Positions 60,081 through 64,000 of a DNA stretch of 64,000 nucleotides are shown here, piece by piece. A program made the position numbers and the translations under genes. How positions within the stretch are numbered: the first letter of the stretch is position 1; each line of letters begins with the position of its first letter. The notes under the pieces are model-generated. The model did no database searches. It saw nothing but the letters and a program-made list of their open reading frames with translations, and had not been told where the DNA came from. This stretch comes from Campanula takesimana (Eukaryota > Streptophyta > Magnoliopsida > Asterales > Campanulaceae), in assembly GCA_026119855.1 (NCBI GenBank), contig JAOWBW010000249.1, positions 1 to 64,000 on the forward strand. The letters run 5' to 3'.

Positions 60081-62540
60081 ATGGTCGATGCTGGGGTCAG
60101 ACACAAAGCCAGCATTACTGGTGTTGTTAAAGAAACTGCCAAAACGGGAAACTCTTCCTTCCGCTACAAAGCCCCGACAAATACCACTCCTAGATCTAAA
60201 GAGGTCGCCGGTCATGTAAGCATGGTCCAAGACAACTCCGCCTTTGATGTCCAAGCAGTTACAAACAGCTTTCCCCGAAAGGAAGATCACTTTGACGATT
60301 TCGGCATGCCTACTAGCAAAGTCTTTGAGGTATTGATAAAGAAGGACTTGATCAAGCCACTTGAGAACTATGAACCATTCAACAAGAAAGCCATTCTTGA
60401 TGCAACCAAGTTTTGCAAGTATCATAAGCACATCGGACATGTCACCGACGACTGCATGCAACTCAAGCGTGCCATCCAAAAGCTTATAGCCGATAGGAAG
60501 ATTGAGAAGCCTAAAGGTCCAAACACCGTAGCAAACCCGCTACCAAACAATGGAGGTGTGAATATGGTCAATGCTGACAAGATAGGCTTGCTAGAGATGA
60601 TGGACGCCTTCGAACAATTACAAATCACCCTGGATATCATGTACAACAGCCTGATAGCAATGAGGATGATTCAACCGTTAGAAAGATACCATCCCCGCCC
60701 GGACAGCAATCAAGAAAGGTTTTGTGATTACCACCAAGTCACCGGTCATGACATTGAAGATTGTTTCGCTCTAAAGACTCTTATTCAAGAACTCATACAT
60801 AATGGTCAAGTAGAGGACCTTAGAGAAGCTCTCATTAGAGTTAGAAACGAGACAGACCTCGCCAATCTGACCGAAATGACTGTGGCAGATGGTGAGGCAC
60901 CCGATGTTGACTCGGATTGTGCTTCAGAAATTATTAACGATAGTGATTTTCCTTATTACTCTCTCTCATTATATAATCTATCTCCAAACACCGCATGCTC
61001 ATCATCCTCTGACAACTTCGTATCCATGATCGAAGACCTGACAAACAATGTCGATCCAAGGATATTGGTCTCACCAATGGTTGACAAGTTGAAGAATTGG
61101 TGCACATATGGTGGGCCCATAGCAACGACAGACTTCATAATCGAGGAGCTTGGACTGAATGCTCCCCCTATAACCTCTCCTATCGAGTCTCCTGTTAGCT
61201 CACCAAAGTCGTCTAGGTCGCCTAGGTCCAACTTCTTTACCTATGAATTCGAGTCTTCTTCCAAGTCTAACGACCTCACATCAGAAGACTATGAAATGGT
61301 CGCTAACGCTATCTTTCCCTTCGCTCTAAATGAAAATCTCGACCTTTCCGAGTATCCCGCAATAGCCGCTCTTATAAATGATAAATTAACTAATCAATCT
61401 AATGATATACAAATAGTTAATAACGATTCATTAAAAGATGCAGACACAAGCAAACTTAATAATGAATACATCCGAGAAATCTCAGAGCAGGTTATGAATC
61501 AAAGGGAAAACCGAGCCCAAGCTACCGATGAGGTGTTAACATTTGTTAATCTGGGGACAGACGATGAGCCAAAGGAAACACAGATTGGAAGCTTCTTTCA
61601 AGGCGAAGAGCGAGAAGCACTGATTGGGTTACTCAAGGAGTATGTCAACGTATTTGCATGGTCTTACAAAGATATGCCGGGGCTGGACAATTCCATCGTA
61701 GAGCACCGAATTCCGATAGCGCCAGACACCAAGCCGGTAAAACAGAAACTTCGCCGCATCAAGCCAGAATGGTCTCTGCAAGTGAAAGAAGAAATTGAGA
61801 AGCTACTCAGAGTGGGTTTCATAAGGGTGATTGAGTATCCGACGTGGTTATCAAACATCGTTACAGTAAAGAAAGCTAATGGCAAAGTCAGAGTTTGTGT
61901 GGATTTCCGTGATCTTAACAAAGCAAGTCCTAAGGATGATTTTCCGCTTCCCAACTTCGACATGCTAGTAGACGCAATGGCTAACTACAAAGTCAAGTCA
62001 TTTGTGGATGGTTTTGCCGGGTATAATCAGATCAAGATGGCCGAGGAAGACCAAGAAAATACTGCTTTCACCATGCCATGGGGAACATACTGCTACACCG
62101 TAATGCCATTTGGGCTTAGAAATGCTGGGGCTACCTATCAACGGGCTGTGACTGCTTTATTTCACGAAATGATTCATAAGGAAATCAAGGTCTACGTAGA
62201 CGACATGATTATACATTCCAAAGGTTCCAACGGTCAACACCTAATTGACTTACGAAAATTCTTCAACAGACTAAGGGAACACTCCATGCGTCTGAACCCC
62301 GCTAAGTGCACATTTGGGGTTGTTCGAGGAAAAGTGCTGGGATACATGGTCACGGAATGCAGAATAGAAGCCGACTCAAGAAAGATTCAAGCAATTATGG
62401 ATATGAAGCCACCCCGTACAGAAACTGAGGTCAAAGCATTCATGGGAAGACTACAGTACATCATTCAATTCATCAACCAGTTGACTACAGTATGTGAACC
62501 GATCTTCAATCTAATGATGAAAACCGCCAATATCGAATAG
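60081..62540 (+). CDS. Tat Gag C-terminus, protease-region linker and reverse transcriptase (819 residues)
   Basis: Two zinc-like motifs occur early: CKYHKHIGHVTDDC at 60414-60455 and CDYHQVTGHDIEDC at 60723-60764. A long acidic, Ser-rich segment follows, where no clear protease Asp-Thr/Ser-Gly could be seen. Reverse transcriptase starts near residue 520 (EREALIGLLKEYVNVFAWSY). It continues through VRVCVDFRDLNKASPKDDFP and MPFGLRNAGATYQRAV, with catalytic YVDD at 62192-62203. It stops at TAG 62538-62540, exactly at the link to RNase H. It is continuous in frame with the Gag upstream and the RNase H downstream. The lack of a visible protease is unusual and may reflect divergence or deletion. 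Confidence 0.85.
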   Translation: MVDAGVRHKASITGVVKETAKTGNSSFRYKAPTNTTPRSKEVAGHVSMVQDNSAFDVQAVTNSFPRKEDHFDDFGMPTSKVFEVLIKKDLIKPLENYEPFNKKAILDATKFCKYHKHIGHVTDDCMQLKRAIQKLIADRKIEKPKGPNTVANPLPNNGGVNMVNADKIGLLEMMDAFEQLQITLDIMYNSLIAMRMIQPLERYHPRPDSNQERFCDYHQVTGHDIEDCFALKTLIQELIHNGQVEDLREALIRVRNETDLANLTEMTVADGEAPDVDSDCASEIINDSDFPYYSLSLYNLSPNTACSSSSDNFVSMIEDLTNNVDPRILVSPMVDKLKNWCTYGGPIATTDFIIEELGLNAPPITSPIESPVSSPKSSRSPRSNFFTYEFESSSKSNDLTSEDYEMVANAIFPFALNENLDLSEYPAIAALINDKLTNQSNDIQIVNNDSLKDADTSKLNNEYIREISEQVMNQRENRAQATDEVLTFVNLGTDDEPKETQIGSFFQGEEREALIGLLKEYVNVFAWSYKDMPGLDNSIVEHRIPIAPDTKPVKQKLRRIKPEWSLQVKEEIEKLLRVGFIRVIEYPTWLSNIVTVKKANGKVRVCVDFRDLNKASPKDDFPLPNFDMLVDAMANYKVKSFVDGFAGYNQIKMAEEDQENTAFTMPWGTYCYTVMPFGLRNAGATYQRAVTALFHEMIHKEIKVYVDDMIIHSKGSNGQHLIDLRKFFNRLREHSMRLNPAKCTFGVVRGKVLGYMVTECRIEADSRKIQAIMDMKPPRTETEVKAFMGRLQYIIQFINQLTTVCEPIFNLMMKTANIE

Positions 62541-64000
62541 AATCATGATTACCAAAAGGCCTTTGAGCATATTAAAAGGTACCTGGTGAATACCCCAATC
62601 CTACATCGGCCACACAAGGAGAAGCCGCTACTGCTATACTTAACGGTAACAGACACCGCCGTCGGAGCCATGCTGGCACAAGAAGCCAAGGATTCTCGGA
62701 TAGAAAACGCCATATACTTTGCCAGTCGGAAGTTACAAGGCATTGAACTCAACTATTTAGCATTAGAAAAGACATGCACTGGACTGGTATGGGTAGTCTC
62801 CAAGCTCAAGCATTACATGGTATCTCACCCCATATGGCTAGTATCAAAAATGGACCCAATCAAGTACTTGTTCGATAAACCATCAATATCCATGAGACTC
62901 GCCAAGTGGTCAGTATTTCTAGGAGAATTCGACATCACTTATGTTCCAAGAAAGGCAGTTAAAGGGAGAGCTATGGCAGACCAGTTAGCAGATTCTCCAA
63001 GCACTGAAGAACGAGGATTGGACCCCGAGTTTCCAGACGATGGTATTTTCGCAATGGAAGCTGCGGACAAGTGGCAGCTATTCTTCGACGGGGCCGCAAA
63101 CAAAAGAGGCAACGGAGTGGGGCTTCTTCTAGTTGATCCTAAAGACGAGCATACTCCAATAGCAATAAAGTTGAACTTTATAACCACCAATAATGCTTCT
63201 GAATACGAAGCATGCATAGCAGGTTTACAAGCAGCCATAGAGCGAAATGTAAAAGAGTTGGAAGTCTACGGCGATTCGGCTCTGATTATAAACCAGACGG
63301 CAAAGAAATGGAAGACTGTGGACCCCTACTTGCAGTTATACCAAGTTTACATGGATGAACTAATTGGACAATTCTGCGAAGTCACATTTCACTATCTCCC
63401 ACGAGACAGAAACAGATTCGCCGATGTACTTGCCACCTTGGCATCACTGGTAGAAATCCCTGAAGGCAGATCAGTCAAGCCTTTTAGAGTTGGCCGAAGA
63501 GAAAATCCTGCATATTGTTGTGAAATCCAAACTCAGTCAGAGGCAGTTGAAGATCAGTGGTATGCGAAAATTTACAAATTCCTTAAGCATGAGGAGACCT
63601 CCTTCAAAGGAGACGTTAAAGCCAAGAGCCTTCAAGCGCTAAAGAGAATAGCAGGACAGTTCGTACTACTAGATAATGCTTTATACAAGAGGCACTATGA
63701 CGATATCCTACTTTTATGTGTGGGAAGCATGAAAGACGAAACCATCATGGAGGAGGTACACAATGGGTTATGCGGTCCGCATATGAATGCAAGAATGCTC
63801 CAACAGAAGATTACTCACCTGGGTTACTACTGGATCACCATGGAGACAGATTTTATCCAATGGGTTAGAAAATGCCACAAGTGTCAAGTATGTTCCAACT
63901 TTAACCACATTCCTCCACACGACCTCTACAGTATGACCACTCCTTGGCCATTCGCAGCATGGGGCATTGATATCATCGGTAAAATTCATCCCGCAGGAAG
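62541..64000 (+). CDS. Tat RNase H, archaeal-type RNase H and integrase start, open to the window end
   Basis: The same frame continues after the TAG with YQKAFEHIKRYLVNTPIL. The gypsy RNase H (VTDTAVGAMLAQEAKD, YFASRKLQGIELNYLALEK) is followed by a second RNase H at about 63070-63460: WQLFFDGAANKRGNGVGLLL, NNASEYEACIAGLQAAIERN and YGDSALIINQ, with D, E and D in place. Integrase then begins: the HHCC zinc-binding part (EEVHNGLCGPH ... CHKCQ) ends near 63900, and AAWGIDIIG carries the first catalytic Asp near 63970. The frame is open to base 64000. No ATG is expected at its start, as it is part of the polyprotein. Confidence 0.88.

Larger units (their letters stand above)
57580..64000 (+). mobile_element. 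Ty3/gypsy Tat-clade LTR retrotransposon, runs off the window
   Basis: The order is LTR, primer site, leader, Gag, two CxxH zinc-like motifs, reverse transcriptase, RNase H, a second archaeal-type RNase H, and integrase. The second RNase H is diagnostic of the Tat clade (Ogre, Retand and relatives). The left boundary near 57580 is approximate: the TATA box is only about 40 bases inside and no TGTAAA-like LTR start was found, so U3 seems truncated. The coding frame is broken only by three TAG codons. The rest of integrase and the 3' LTR lie beyond 64000. Confidence 0.88.

Noticed and set aside
1..64000. Ribosomal RNA, tRNA genes or organelle DNA
   Set aside because: No conserved rRNA or tRNA sequence was recognised. 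The only tRNA-like matches are the short primer-binding sites of the LTR elements.

Overview
This is nuclear DNA of a flowering plant, most likely a eudicot. It contains Ty1/copia and Ty3/gypsy LTR retrotransposons with plant-type domains, Stowaway-like short elements, AT-rich intergenic sequence, and fragments of plant genes that still carry intron borders (CYP71 cyclophilin, LOG cytokinin-activating enzyme, SPIN1/Quaking-like KH protein). The species cannot be named from the sequence alone.

Layout. (1) 1-3926: low-coding DNA with decayed fragments of at least three unrelated genes, all on the minus strand, which suggests a gene-capturing transposon. (2) 3927-11011: a degenerate plus-strand Ty1/copia element with a 46-bp remnant of its 5' LTR and a complete 1515-bp 3' LTR. 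(3) 11012-13995: part of a second copia element on the minus strand. (4) 13996-50983: the main feature, a tandem array of 15 units of about 2.06-2.07 kb. Each unit carries one small intronless gene, or its frameshifted relic, for a 79-residue secreted peptide ending in a CC-x5-CC motif. Eleven copies are intact and four are frameshifted. (5) 39939-45918: a 5980-bp non-autonomous gypsy-type element (Gag plus protease, no reverse transcriptase), inserted in unit 13 with a 5-bp target duplication. (6) 50341-50923: a solo LTR inserted in unit 15 with a 5-bp target duplication. The array then runs into a 100-base N gap, so its true copy number is unknown. (7) 51084-57579: minus-strand copia debris (an LTR, a gag fragment, a complete LTR with both PBS and polypurine tract beside it, and an envelope-like/coiled-coil region). 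(8) About 57580-64000: a plus-strand Tat-clade gypsy element with a second (archaeal-type) RNase H domain, running off the window in integrase. Its polyprotein stays in one frame and is broken only by three TAG stops.

How the parts relate. The retroelements are nested and mostly dead. The array is the only part that looks like functional host genes. Every intact unit has the same compact layout: a TATA box 89 bases before the ATG, a start codon, 79 codons, and AATAAA 48 bases after the stop. The units are nearly identical except at the array edges. Shared frameshifts and indel markers are distributed as a patchwork, as expected from unequal crossing-over or gene conversion. The peptide family was not recognised, and this array is the best candidate for an undescribed system.
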